Shown here piece after piece: positions 17,667 through 25,871 of a stretch of DNA of 48,614 nt. Position 1 is the stretch's first letter. Every line of letters begins with the position of its first letter. Made by a program: the position numbers and the translations under genes. The notes under the pieces are model-generated. The model was not told the DNA's origin. It saw only the letters and a program-made list of their open reading frames with translations, and ran no database searches. The stretch comes from Roseovarius sp. Pro17 (GTDB lineage Bacteria; Pseudomonadota; Alphaproteobacteria; Rhodobacterales; Rhodobacteraceae), in NCBI RefSeq assembly GCF_035599575.1, contig NZ_CP141180.1:1-48614 (forward strand), written 5' to 3'.

Positions 17667-18204
17667 GTGTCACCTGTGTTCATTGTTCCTGCTTGATCTG
17701 GGCATCCGAAGGCAGTTTGGCAAGCGGAGGGCAGGGATAAGTCTGCGCAGGCGGGAGGATGTCGGGGTCGCCGAGGTGGCGAACCATGCCACAATGCCAT
17801 TGCGGAACATGATGCCCATGCTGTCATCCCACCTCGCAAGAACACCGCGCTTTCGAAGCCTGTTACTGACGAAGCCGCATTGAGACGAGAATGCCTCTCA
17901 GTCTTGAACGGCTACACCGCGCTTGCAATCCTTGCCACACAAGCCATCGGGTAAATCCGTCGGGGAAGGAGGGGTGCCGTCCATTTACCGATTTTGTGCA
18001 ACGGAGACTCGTGAGATCAGTAAGGTGTAGTGAAATGTTGTTGGGGTGAAGCCGTCAGATCATTCCATCGTTTTCACCCCTGCCTGTGCCGCTGTATGCT
18101 GGCACCAGACGGTCGGTAAATCCAAATCATCCTCTGGGTAGTGTTTATCCGATTTCACCTCCCAATTAGCAAAATAACAACAACATCGTGGAGCGAGCGA
18201 AACT
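17667..18204. other. Intergenic stretch with right inverted repeat, no gene recognised
   Basis: This is 538 bases between two divergent genes. Short open frames on both strands (for example 17603-17845 minus and 17599-17883 plus) overlap each other, lack ribosome-binding sites and give low-complexity translations; I reject them. The region contains the right 18-bp repeat at 17984-18001. Beyond it the DNA becomes visibly richer in A and T toward 18205. Confidence 0.35.
17984..18001 (-). repeat. Right copy of 18-bp inverted repeat around the LLM gene
   Basis: TTTACCGATTTTGTGCAA on the plus strand is the inward-facing partner of 16571-16588 (17 of 18 matches after reverse complementing). Together they enclose about 1.43 kb containing only the LLM oxidoreductase. 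Confidence 0.5.
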
Positions 18205-18606
18205 ATGTTAAAGGCGGTTTATTGGGTCAGCGGTGTAGCATTGCTTATTGGTTACTGGGCTACGAATGCAGCCGGGTATTGCATTCCTCAAGCAACCAGA
18301 TTTTCCCATGAAGAGGCCCTCGTCTTTACCCTTCACGATGCTGCCAATTCCCGCAGCTACATTATACCAAAAATTGCCACTCTGGATGAGGCCCATGAAT
18401 ACGTAAAAGAAAATCCTGATTGCTGTAGTTCAAGCCGAAATAAGAGGCCTTTTGAAATCCATAGCTTATTCGGATTACATAGGGGCGCCTATCAAATTCT
18501 CCTTCCGAGCACAGGCGGCCCTGAGAACTTATACTCCGAATTCACTTATGTGCTGAGCAATTGTTTGCGGGTCAGGAAAATTTGGAAAATTGGGCACATC
18601 AAATAA
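18205..18606 (+). CDS. Hypothetical small exported or membrane protein
   Basis: This is a 133-residue protein that I do not recognise. The N-terminus (about residues 3-24) is hydrophobic and could be a signal peptide or anchor ending near A-A-G-Y-C. The remainder is polar with five cysteines (about 26, 73, 74, 110 and one in the leader end region), including an adjacent C-C pair, which hints at an exported disulfide-bonded protein. GGAG about 11 bases before the ATG is a plausible ribosome-binding site. Codon use and base composition are much richer in A and T than the flanking operons, which suggests horizontal origin. It stands alone. Confidence 0.5.
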   Translation: MLKAVYWVSGVALLIGYWATNAAGYCIPQATRFSHEEALVFTLHDAANSRSYIIPKIATLDEAHEYVKENPDCCSSSRNKRPFEIHSLFGLHRGAYQILLPSTGGPENLYSEFTYVLSNCLRVRKIWKIGHIK

Positions 18607-19840
18607 TAGGAAAAAGGACAACAGGATGAGTTTGCCACCCCTGTGGGGATTATCGAGATCAATGCGGCCGCGGTCTTGAACGGATCTTGGAATCGACCCC
18701 ATCAATCCGTTCGGTGACAACGAAGAGATCGCCGATTGTGACGCCATCCTCAAAGGTGATGCGATTGGTTTCGCCGTAGCTGTCTGACGCTTCCTTAGTG
18801 GGGACGTCACCCTGTCCTGCCCGCAGGTCCATCGGATTGGCCGCGCTTCTCCTTTTACAGAGCCACTCCGCAGAGTTGGCCGGGGCCGAAGCGCCCACGG
18901 GTTTTGCGATGATTGGCGGGGTCCTTGTTGTTGACGCTGCGATGCAGGTGGTGCTGAGTTGTGGATCAGGCGGGTTCTATGGCGCTGTCCGGGCTGAGAT
19001 TATTGCCTCAGCGAGGGCAGCCAGAGCGACAGATGCGGGAACGAGATGAGCGCCGCCAGCAGATCTTCATCTGTGCGTCGATCTGTTCGCTGGTGTTTCG
19101 CCGCTTTGACGGTGACGAACCGGTCGAGCGTATCCTGAACATCACTATCCGGCGGGCGCATCGACACCGTCCCGGTTGTCCTGCTACCGATCCTCGCCGT
19201 CGGCCTGCTAATGGCGTTTCCGGCAATCGCGACGTGGCCTCCGAGTGTGTGCTATGATCGCCGCCCAAATACAGTGGGTATCATTTGGGAATCGGACTTT
19301 TTTTGACTATAGACGGTTGATTCAAATACAAGTTACATAACTACTATTATCAGTTATCTTCCTGCATGCAGATGCGCGCTACTTTTAAATTGCCAATCTA
19401 CGGGACTGAGGGTGATTTCGCTGTCTAGACTCCAATGGCCGCGCACAGCGCTTTGCGTCAGTAGCGGATAGCAAAGCTGGCAGCCGCATTCGCGGCAAGC
19501 GGAGTTTGGAAAGCGGAAAACTCACTGATAATTTCCTTGAACAAGACATCCTAGAGGCTATTGGCAGCCGTCTTTTCGTATGAAGTGTTGCGACAGTAAG
19601 ATTGGGAGCGGAAGCCGGTCGTGACAAAGCCCTCACGTTAGCACGACTAGCGTCAGCATCTATCGCACGACTTTGGCACTCGCCCTCGCGCGAGTTGGAA
19701 GGTATGAATACGCCCCGCGGGCCATGATTGCGTGGTCGTGATAGGGAAGTCTTGTTTGCTTAGACCGAGGATTACTTCTGCGTAATAAGAGAAATCTTGG
19801 AGCATTTGATCGACATAGTCGGTGAGGTAGAACGACCATC
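18607..19840. other. Degenerate accessory stretch, no intact gene
   Basis: About 1.2 kb without a convincing gene. Short open frames occur on both strands but overlap, lack ribosome-binding sites and do not look like complete proteins. One stretch near 19160-19255 (plus) translates to a hydrophobic segment ending F-P-A-I-A-T-W, reminiscent of the C-terminal end of TRAP-transporter large permeases; another near 19415-19585 is open but unrecognised. The composition is mixed, with a T-rich and AT-rich patch at 19298-19370. I read the block as debris of past insertions and deletions. Confidence 0.4.
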
Positions 19841-19843
19841 TAT

Positions 19844-19986
19844 GATGAACGCTGCTTGCGCAGGCGTTGCTGTGGCTCCACGAAGCGGACGATCTCGCCG
19901 TCGCCGACGCGCAGGCACAGACCCTGAATCATTTGGCTTTTGCCGTAGTAGATGTGAATATCCTCGACTTGCAGGGCGTCGGTCAT
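19844..19986 (-). pseudogene. Remnant of branched-chain amino-acid ABC ATPase LivF (N-terminal end)
   Basis: From ATG 19986 the minus strand reads 'MTDALQVEDIHIYYGKSQ', then 'GLCLRVGDGEIV', which is a clear LivF/UrtE beginning. Just where Walker A should start, the resemblance stops; the frame continues through an unrelated R-F-V-E-P-Q-Q stretch and ends at a stop near 19844. Only about 33 of the roughly 235 residues survive. Its ATG overlaps the stop of the LivG remnant (ATGA), preserving the ancestral livG-livF coupling. Confidence 0.6.
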
Positions 19987-20120
19987 GCGATATCCCCTGT
20001 CAGTATGTCGCCCATAAAGGTGGCCTTAACCTCGGGGCCATCGCGCACCACGGATGGCGGCCCTTCGACCAACGTGCGTCCCAGCTTCATCAAGGTGCCC
20101 ATGTTATGTTCGATACTAAG
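19983..20120 (-). pseudogene. Remnant of branched-chain amino-acid ABC ATPase LivG (C-terminal end)
   Basis: The minus-strand frame ending at 19983 reads 'AVLSIEHNMGTLMKLG', then 'RTLVEGPPSVVRDGPEVKATFMGD'. This matches the H-loop and C-terminal tail of LivG/UrtD-type ATPases, but about 12 residues normally found between the two parts (A-D-R-I-x-V-L-x-x-G) are missing. No Walker A, signature or Walker B is present upstream, where the phosphodiesterase gene ends at 20156. It is a deletion remnant, not a functional gene. Confidence 0.6.
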
Positions 20121-20155
20121 GACGGCGTGTTCGCTGCCTGAGCGAAACTGAGCGC

Positions 20156-20971
20156 CTAGCCGTAGAACGGCCACGGCCCCTTGAACGTCCCAACCGGGAT
20201 CACATTCGACACAAGGCAGGGCTGCGGCGCGGTCTGCCAATTCCACAGCGTAACGCCGCCCGGCTCCATGATCAGGGAATTTACGGATGCCGTCTGATGC
20301 GAGAGGTGCACGGCGTGGCAGGGCGCGGGCGCGATCTGGCACGTCACCTTGCCGATCTGGGTGGTCAGCGTGCGGTGCACGTGGCCGGAAATCATGCGCG
20401 CGGGACCGCCATAGGCCTCTAGCCGGTCCAGCAGCGCGCCCCCGTTTTGCAGATTGTTGTTGTCCATCGCGATCACGCCGGAATGCATCCAGGGATGATG
20501 CGTCGCCACCACCACCGGATGGCCGTTCAGCGACCCTAATATGCGGTCCAGAAACGCCAAACCCTCGTCGCAGAGCGTTCCGTGATGCGATCCCTCGACC
20601 AGCGTGTCGAGGCCGATGACAGTGAAATCCCCGAAATCCCGGCTCCACTGGATTGGGCCAGCCTCTGGCATCCAGTTCTGATCCGCAAACGCCGCGCGCA
20701 TCGCATCCCGCGCGTCGTGATTGCCCGGAATGGCAAGGTAGGGCAGGTTCAGATCGGCCATGATGCCCTTGAGCCGCTCGTATTCCGCAGGCGTGCCGTA
20801 GTCCGTCAGATCGCCAGTGATGATGGCGCAGTCCACCGGATCAAGGCGCGGCAGGATGCCGTTGACGGTGCTGATCGCCTCACTTAGCGCCGCGGCTGTG
20901 TCAGAGCGGTTATAGGCCAGCTCGCCCTCGGGGACGATGTGGGTGTCGGTGATTTGAATGAACGCGGACAT
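20156..20971 (-). CDS. Class III metallophosphodiesterase (GpdQ/CpdA-like)
   Basis: This 271-residue cytoplasmic enzyme with a two-metal site hydrolyses phosphodiesters. The full ligand set of the GpdQ/CpdA group is visible: D9-x-H11, D54 in G-D-L-T-D, N84-H85 in G-N-H-D, H158 in T-H-H-P, and H197-x-H199 in G-H-V-H-R. There is no signal peptide. The start overlaps the ABC ATPase stop (TGATG), so it is the last gene of the LacI-controlled transporter operon. The most economical reading is that the operon imports an organophosphorus compound such as a glycerophosphodiester and the enzyme cleaves it inside. A housekeeping cAMP phosphodiesterase is less likely given the coupling. The substrate is inferred. 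Confidence 0.88.
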   Translation of the reverse strand: MSAFIQITDTHIVPEGELAYNRSDTAAALSEAISTVNGILPRLDPVDCAIITGDLTDYGTPAEYERLKGIMADLNLPYLAIPGNHDARDAMRAAFADQNWMPEAGPIQWSRDFGDFTVIGLDTLVEGSHHGTLCDEGLAFLDRILGSLNGHPVVVATHHPWMHSGVIAMDNNNLQNGGALLDRLEAYGGPARMISGHVHRTLTTQIGKVTCQIAPAPCHAVHLSHQTASVNSLIMEPGGVTLWNWQTAPQPCLVSNVIPVGTFKGPWPFYG

Positions 20972-22005
20972 CAGGCTGTCTCCGGCTCGGCCGCAAAGCT
21001 GAGGATGGCGCCGGGCGCAATGCTGAGACCCACAGTCGCGCCCAGTTTGGGGGCGCTGGTGCCAGCGTGCAGGGCGATGACCGGCTCGGGCGTGACGCCC
21101 GACAGCACGACACGGTAATGCGTGCCGAGGAAGGTCACCGCGTCGATCCGTCCCTTTAGTGGGCCATTTTCGTCCAGCCGCACATCCTCGGCCCGGACAT
21201 AGGCGGTGCCGCCGTCCGCCCCGCCTTCCAGCGGCAGAATGCCACCATCCAGATGCAGCGCGCCGCCGCTTAACCGGCCCGCCAGTGGCATCGCATCGCC
21301 GACGAACCGCGCGACAAACGGCGACGCGGGCGCGCGGTAGAGCGCCTCGGGCGTGCCGATCTGGGCGATGCTGCCATGCGCCATGACGGCGACGCGGTCG
21401 GCGATCGCCATCGCCTCGGTCTGGTCGTGAGTGACGAAAATGGCGGTGATCCCGAAGGTGCGCAAAAGCACGGCCAGCTCATCGCGCAACTGTCCGCGCA
21501 GGGCCGCATCGAGCGCCGACAAAGGCTCATCCAGCAACAGGATACGCGGGCGCGGGGCAAAGGCGCGCGCCAATGCGACGCGCTGGCGCTGACCTCCCGA
21601 CAGGGCATTTATCGGGCGATCCGCATAAGGCCCGAGGCGGCACAGCGCGATCACCTCATCGACGCGTGCGTTGATCTCGGCCTTGGGCAGTTTTTGCATC
21701 TTTAGCCCGTAGCCGATGTTGCGGCGCACCGACATGTTGGGAAACAGCGCGTAGGACTGAAACACCATCCCCACCTTGCGTTGCACGACCGACAGGGCGG
21801 TTACGTCCTCATCCTGGAACCGGATTTTGCCGCCTGCATCGGTCGTCTCTAGCCCCGCAATGATGCGTAACAGGGTCGTTTTCCCACAGCCAGAGGGCCC
21901 CAGCAGCGACACGATCTCGCCCTCGGCAATATCCAGATCGACGGGCGTCAGTGCGCGGGTGCCGTCGGGAAAAGTCTTGGCGACATTGGTCAGCTTCAGG
22001 GTCAT
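20971..22005 (-). CDS. ABC transporter ATP-binding protein (transporter 2)
   Basis: This is a 344-residue ATPase of the PotA/FbpC/UgpC type. Walker A G-P-S-G-C-G-K-T-T is at about residues 36-44, the Q-loop 'VFQSYALFP' near 82, the signature L-S-G-G-Q-R-Q-R near 134, and Walker B 'ILLLDEPLSALD' near 155. A C-terminal TOBE-type domain covers about 260-340. The start is ATG 22005, overlapping the stop of the permease gene by 4 bases; the longer frame upstream lies within that permease. It lies between the permeases and the phosphodiesterase in a fully coupled operon. Confidence 0.92.
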   Translation of the reverse strand: MTLKLTNVAKTFPDGTRALTPVDLDIAEGEIVSLLGPSGCGKTTLLRIIAGLETTDAGGKIRFQDEDVTALSVVQRKVGMVFQSYALFPNMSVRRNIGYGLKMQKLPKAEINARVDEVIALCRLGPYADRPINALSGGQRQRVALARAFAPRPRILLLDEPLSALDAALRGQLRDELAVLLRTFGITAIFVTHDQTEAMAIADRVAVMAHGSIAQIGTPEALYRAPASPFVARFVGDAMPLAGRLSGGALHLDGGILPLEGGADGGTAYVRAEDVRLDENGPLKGRIDAVTFLGTHYRVVLSGVTPEPVIALHAGTSAPKLGATVGLSIAPGAILSFAAEPETA

Positions 22006-22793
22006 GTCAGTATCCTTTGCGCACGGGCCGAGGCCCATTGCATCGCCATCAGTAGCGGCACGATCATCACGAAAAAGACCAGCGTATAGGCCGACGCGAT
22101 TTCCAGCCGCATCGAGGCATAGCTATCGGCCAATCCCACGGGCAGGGTTTTGAGGTATGGCGTGTGCAGCATCCATGTCAGGTTGAATTCGCCGATCGAC
22201 AGCGTAACCACTGTCAGCGATCCGGCCAGAACGCCGGGCAGTGCGTTGGGAACGGCGATGTCGATGAACCGCCGCCATGCGGGCGCGCCGAGGGATGCCG
22301 CGCCTTCCTCAAGCGTCTTGAGGTCGATGGCGGCCATGACCGACAGCACCGAGCGGACCATGAAGGGCAGCGTATAAAGAACGTGTCCGACGAGGATAAA
22401 GCTCCAATGCGCGCGAAACCCTTGGACAGAGCCGTAGACTTGGAGCAACGCCAGCGCCAACGCCAGACCGGGGATCGCGAGGGGGAGCGATATGAACTCC
22501 TCCAGCACGCGGGACATGCGGCCGGGGTTGCGCGCCAAGGCGTAGGCGGCCGGCACGCCGATGATGAGGGTGCAGATCAGGCAACAGAATGCCAGCCAGA
22601 TTGATAGGAAAATTGACGATGAATAGAGTGTCCAGACCTCGCCGATCCATTTCAGCGTCAGGCCGGATTTGACGCCCTGAAAGTAGTTGACCGTGACGCC
22701 CGCCAGCACCGATTGCAGCGTCGGCACCAACAGGAATGCGCAGGCCAGCAGCGTGACGGTCAATTGCAGTAATTTTGCAGGTGATTTCAGCAT
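22002..22793 (-). CDS. ABC transporter permease, second (transporter 2)
   Basis: This is a 263-residue membrane subunit with six hydrophobic segments, the first at about residues 9-31. The EAA loop 'TLEEGAASLGAPAWRRFIDIAVPNALPG' lies at about 162-189. It belongs to the PotC/PhnV/ThiP-like branch of permeases. The upstream permease stop is only 3 bases from this start, and the ATPase start overlaps this stop, so translation is tightly coupled. Confidence 0.9.
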   Translation of the reverse strand: MLKSPAKLLQLTVTLLACAFLLVPTLQSVLAGVTVNYFQGVKSGLTLKWIGEVWTLYSSSIFLSIWLAFCCLICTLIIGVPAAYALARNPGRMSRVLEEFISLPLAIPGLALALALLQVYGSVQGFRAHWSFILVGHVLYTLPFMVRSVLSVMAAIDLKTLEEGAASLGAPAWRRFIDIAVPNALPGVLAGSLTVVTLSIGEFNLTWMLHTPYLKTLPVGLADSYASMRLEIASAYTLVFFVMIVPLLMAMQWASARAQRILT

Positions 22794-22796
22794 GTC

Positions 22797-23600
22797 TTAG
22801 CCGCCCGCCGCCACAACGCCGCCCGCGAAACTGCGCGCGATCAGCAACATCGCCAATGTGACCAGCCCCAGGATCACCGACAGCGCGGATGCCATGGCGA
22901 TATTCGCCGACAGGGTGAATTCGGTGTAGATCACCATCGGCAGCACGTCGATATTCGTGGCCAGCGTAAAGGCCGTGCCAAACGCACCCATAGCGGTGGC
23001 AAATGCGATGGCCCCCGCCGCGATCATCGCAGGCATGAGGGCGGGCAGCAGCACGTCGCGCACGATGCGATAGGGCGATGCGCCCAGTGTTAGGGCCGCT
23101 TCTTCCAACGCGGGGTCGATTTTCTCGGCGGCGGCCATGACGGTCAGCAATACGCGCGGGATCGAGAAATAGAGATAGCCGAGGAACAGGCCAAAGGCCG
23201 AGTAGGCGAACACCACATGCCCCGGCGTGATCTGATTTATCAGACCCTGACGACCGCCCAGCAGGATGATCATGAACCCGACGACAACCCCCGGAAACGC
23301 CAGCGGCAGCGTCAGGATCGACAGCAGCACGCCCCGCCCCGGAAACCGGTTACGCACCAGGAACAGCCCGGCGGTGGTCGATATTGCCAGCGCAGCAACA
23401 GTGACGAGGACCGAGATAACGACCGTCTGGATCAGCGTCGACAGGTAGCGCGGTTTTTGTAGAATCTCCAGATAGATCGCCCAGCCTGCCTCACTCTCGC
23501 CAGAGGCGAGGATCAGGCGCACCAGCGGCAGCGCCAGGAAGGCCAGCGTGAATATCGCCAGCGGCAGAAAACAGAGCGCAACAAAGGTGCGGGATGACAT
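22797..23600 (-). CDS. ABC transporter permease, first (transporter 2)
   Basis: This 267-residue membrane subunit has six hydrophobic segments. The EAA loop 'ALEEAALTLGASPYRIVRDVLLPALMPA' is at about residues 162-189, facing the ATPase. It resembles PotB/PhnU-type permeases. It follows the binding-protein gene after a 66-base gap that contains a strong stem-loop. The permease pair plus one ATPase is the usual set for family-1 binding-protein importers. Confidence 0.9.
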   Translation of the reverse strand: MSSRTFVALCFLPLAIFTLAFLALPLVRLILASGESEAGWAIYLEILQKPRYLSTLIQTVVISVLVTVAALAISTTAGLFLVRNRFPGRGVLLSILTLPLAFPGVVVGFMIILLGGRQGLINQITPGHVVFAYSAFGLFLGYLYFSIPRVLLTVMAAAEKIDPALEEAALTLGASPYRIVRDVLLPALMPAMIAAGAIAFATAMGAFGTAFTLATNIDVLPMVIYTEFTLSANIAMASALSVILGLVTLAMLLIARSFAGGVVAAGG

Positions 23601-23626
23601 GGGCGAACCCTTTCGGACCTACCAAA

Positions 23627-23651
23627 GGGGCAAGGCGCGCGGCCCTGCCCC
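23627..23651 (-). promoter_or_regulatory. Stem-loop after the binding-protein gene (transporter 2)
   Basis: GGGGCAAGG (23627-23635) and CCCTGCCCC (23643-23651) pair at 8 of 9 positions around a 7-base loop, between the binding-protein stop and the first permease. The position is the same as in the other three importer operons of this plasmid, suggesting control of the binding protein to permease ratio. Confidence 0.55.
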
Positions 23652-23666
23652 CTGACGGCATCAGGT

Positions 23667-24662
23667 TTACTTGACTTCAGACAGGTAGCGCTCGCCGAAG
23701 GCGGATTGAACCTCTTCCATCTTGGCATAGTCCACGGCCACCGCGCGCTCGTAATCGCTGGCGGGCAGGAACTTGGCCGCGACATCGGCGGGCAGCTCGA
23801 CGGGGCGGGCGGGCTGAAGGTACGCGTTAGTCCAGATCGCCTGACCTTCATCGGACAGGATAAAGTCCAGCACCCGCTTGCCGACCTCGGGATGCGGGCC
23901 GCCTTTGACCAGACTCATGACGTAGGGGACACGCACGGACCCCTCGCACGGCAGGACGAATTCAAAATTACCGTCCTCTTCGTATTTGCCGCGATAGGCA
24001 TTGAAATCATAGTCGAAAAGGATCGGAATTTCGCCTGACACAACGCGCGCATAGGATGTCTGCTTGGGCACGATGGGTGAATTTTCGGCCAGTTCGTTAA
24101 AGAATTTGATCGCCGGGTCGAAATTGTCCAGATCACCGCCAAACGCGATGTTGACCGCGACCGCACCCGCATAGCCGACAAAGGCCGAGGACGGATCGAG
24201 GTAGCCGACCATGCCGCGATATTCCGGCTTTTTCAGGTCCGCGAAACACTGCGGCACTTCGGCCCCACCAAGCGCATCGACATTCACGAAAAAGCCCAGC
24301 GTGCCGTAGTGAATGGCGAACCATTTGCCGTCCGGATCGCGCAGACCCTCGGGGATTTCATCAAATAGGGCGGGTTTGTAGGGCTCGACCACGCCCCTGT
24401 CGCCAGCCTTGATGCCGGTGGTGACTCCATAATAGGCGACATCGGCGACGGGGTTTGATTCCTCGGCCAAGAGCTGGCTCAGGGTCTGGCCGCTATTCTT
24501 GTTGTCATGCGGCATCTGGATATCGAGCTTTTCGTCGATTGCCTCCAGCATCGAGGCCCAGTCGGCCCATTGCGGCGGGCAGTTATAGCAAATTCCCTGC
24601 TCGGCCATGGCGGGCGCGGCGAGGGTGGTCGCGGCAAGTGCGGCAGTAAAGACATGTCTCAT
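23667..24662 (-). CDS. Extracellular solute-binding protein (transporter 2)
   Basis: This 331-residue periplasmic binding protein has a Sec signal peptide (hydrophobic about residues 5-20, probable cleavage after A-M-A at about 20). The mature N-terminus contains a C-x-x-C pair ('ICYNCPP'). The fold segments 'VADVAYYGVTTGIKAGDRG', 'GYLDPSSAFVGYAGAVAVN' and 'PHPEVGKRVLDFILSDEGQAIW' are typical of family-1/SBP_bac_6 type receptors that bind phosphonates, iron or polyamines. Its ATG overlaps the LacI stop by 4 bases, so regulator and receptor share one transcript. With the phosphodiesterase at the operon end and the pho regulon next door, an organophosphorus ligand is a reasonable hypothesis but not proven. 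Confidence 0.88.
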   Translation of the reverse strand: MRHVFTAALAATTLAAPAMAEQGICYNCPPQWADWASMLEAIDEKLDIQMPHDNKNSGQTLSQLLAEESNPVADVAYYGVTTGIKAGDRGVVEPYKPALFDEIPEGLRDPDGKWFAIHYGTLGFFVNVDALGGAEVPQCFADLKKPEYRGMVGYLDPSSAFVGYAGAVAVNIAFGGDLDNFDPAIKFFNELAENSPIVPKQTSYARVVSGEIPILFDYDFNAYRGKYEEDGNFEFVLPCEGSVRVPYVMSLVKGGPHPEVGKRVLDFILSDEGQAIWTNAYLQPARPVELPADVAAKFLPASDYERAVAVDYAKMEEVQSAFGERYLSEVK

Positions 24663-25753
24663 GGGTTCATCCTTGTTTTGGGTGGAACTGAGGCGAGGGT
24701 GACAGGCGACGGCCGGGGTGCAGCCCGACCGCCGTCCTTTTTCTCCGGCGCGGCAGCAAGCGTCGCCCCGGCGCGGAAAACGAATGGCAAAGGGGGCGCC
24801 TGATGCATCCCCCCGCCTTGCATGGCAATCAGCAGTGAATGCGCTGCCTGACAGCCCATTGCGCCTGCATCAGTCTCGATTGTGGCGAGCGGCAGGTTAA
24901 GCAGACGACCGATGTCGATCCCGTCAAAGCCAATGACCGACAGATCATCCGGCACACGCAGACCGATGCGACCCGCTGCATTCTGCACGGCGATGGCCAG
25001 AAAATCATTGGACGCAAAAAGGCCGGTGATATTCGGATTGGCGCGCAGAATTTCGGCGATCCTGTCCGGGTTGCGCGCCTCACGCTCGTCCATTTCGATC
25101 AGCGCGGGCTCGGCCAAGCCATGCGCGTGGCATTCAGCGCGAAACCCGGCATATCGGCTCTGCGAGCGGTCGGACGAGGCAAAGCGCAGCGCCAAAAACC
25201 CAAGTCGGCGATGCCCGCGCGCAATGAACTGGCGCGCGACCTCACGCGCGGCGGCGGCGTTGTCGACATAGGCGCTGGCGAACCCTTCGACAGGGTCGTG
25301 AAACATCAGCGACACGGGCACGCCCGTCGCGCGCGCCACCCGAAGCGCGGCACTGCGGGCAGGCGCGGCCATGGTGGCGATCAGCCCGTCGACCTTTTGC
25401 GCCAGAAGGGTGCGCAGCATATCCTCGTCGGTGGCCTCGTCGTAGTTCGACGCACAAATCAGCGGCTGATAGCCCGCCGCGCGCAACTGGTTTTGCACGC
25501 CCTGCATCGCCTCACCAAAGACGGGGTTGGCCAATGACGGCACAAGGCAGCCGACCGTCATCGACCGTCGACTTTGCAAGGCGCGCCCAATCGCGCTGAA
25601 GGAAAATCCCAGATCCGCGGCGGCGCGGCGCACCCGTTCACTCATTTCTGCGCTGGCCGGCCCCGACGCATTCAGGACCCGGCTGGCCGTCGCCACACCA
25701 CAGCCCGCGGCGCGGGCGACGTCTTTTATGGTGATGGTGGCCTTTTCGTTCAT
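24659..25753 (-). CDS. LacI-family transcriptional regulator
   Basis: This is a 364-residue repressor. The N-terminal LacI helix-turn-helix is clear at about residues 7-30 ('TIKDVARAAGCGVATASRVL'), followed by the hinge (about 50-62) and a sugar-binding-protein-like effector domain (about 64-335). The C-terminus has an extra Pro/Arg/Lys-rich tail of about 30 residues beyond the usual end, running into the next gene. I chose ATG 25753, just before the DNA-binding domain. A perfect LacI-type operator lies 17 bases upstream, indicating autoregulation of the whole operon. The effector is unknown and need not be a sugar. Confidence 0.92.
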   Translation of the reverse strand: MNEKATITIKDVARAAGCGVATASRVLNASGPASAEMSERVRRAAADLGFSFSAIGRALQSRRSMTVGCLVPSLANPVFGEAMQGVQNQLRAAGYQPLICASNYDEATDEDMLRTLLAQKVDGLIATMAAPARSAALRVARATGVPVSLMFHDPVEGFASAYVDNAAAAREVARQFIARGHRRLGFLALRFASSDRSQSRYAGFRAECHAHGLAEPALIEMDEREARNPDRIAEILRANPNITGLFASNDFLAIAVQNAAGRIGLRVPDDLSVIGFDGIDIGRLLNLPLATIETDAGAMGCQAAHSLLIAMQGGGMHQAPPLPFVFRAGATLAAAPEKKDGGRAAPRPSPVTLASVPPKTRMNP

Positions 25754-25769
25754 CGACGCTCGGCTATGC

Positions 25770-25783
25770 TGGAAACGTTTCCA
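25770..25783. promoter_or_regulatory. LacI-type operator upstream of the transporter 2 operon
   Basis: TGGAAACGTTTCCA is a perfect 14-base palindrome with the central CG typical of LacI/GalR-family operators. It ends 17 bases before the LacI ATG at 25753, where binding would block transcription of the LacI, importer and phosphodiesterase genes together. Confidence 0.8.
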
Positions 25784-25871
25784 TTGTACGTTAACAGCCG
25801 TTCTAGCATCTGGATAGCGCCTGTTTTGCAAAATTTTCGTGACAGTGCGTGCCGACGCTGCGCGCCAACCG

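Noticed and set aside
19160..19255. Hydrophobic stretch resembling the end of a TRAP large permease
   Set aside because: About 30 residues of resemblance by eye, too short and without an adjoining gene; kept only as a note within the decayed region.
25838..25844. Half of a PHO box (CTGTCAC on the minus strand) upstream of the LacI operon
   Set aside because: Only one 7-base repeat is present; the second half does not match, so PhoB control of the LacI operon cannot be claimed.
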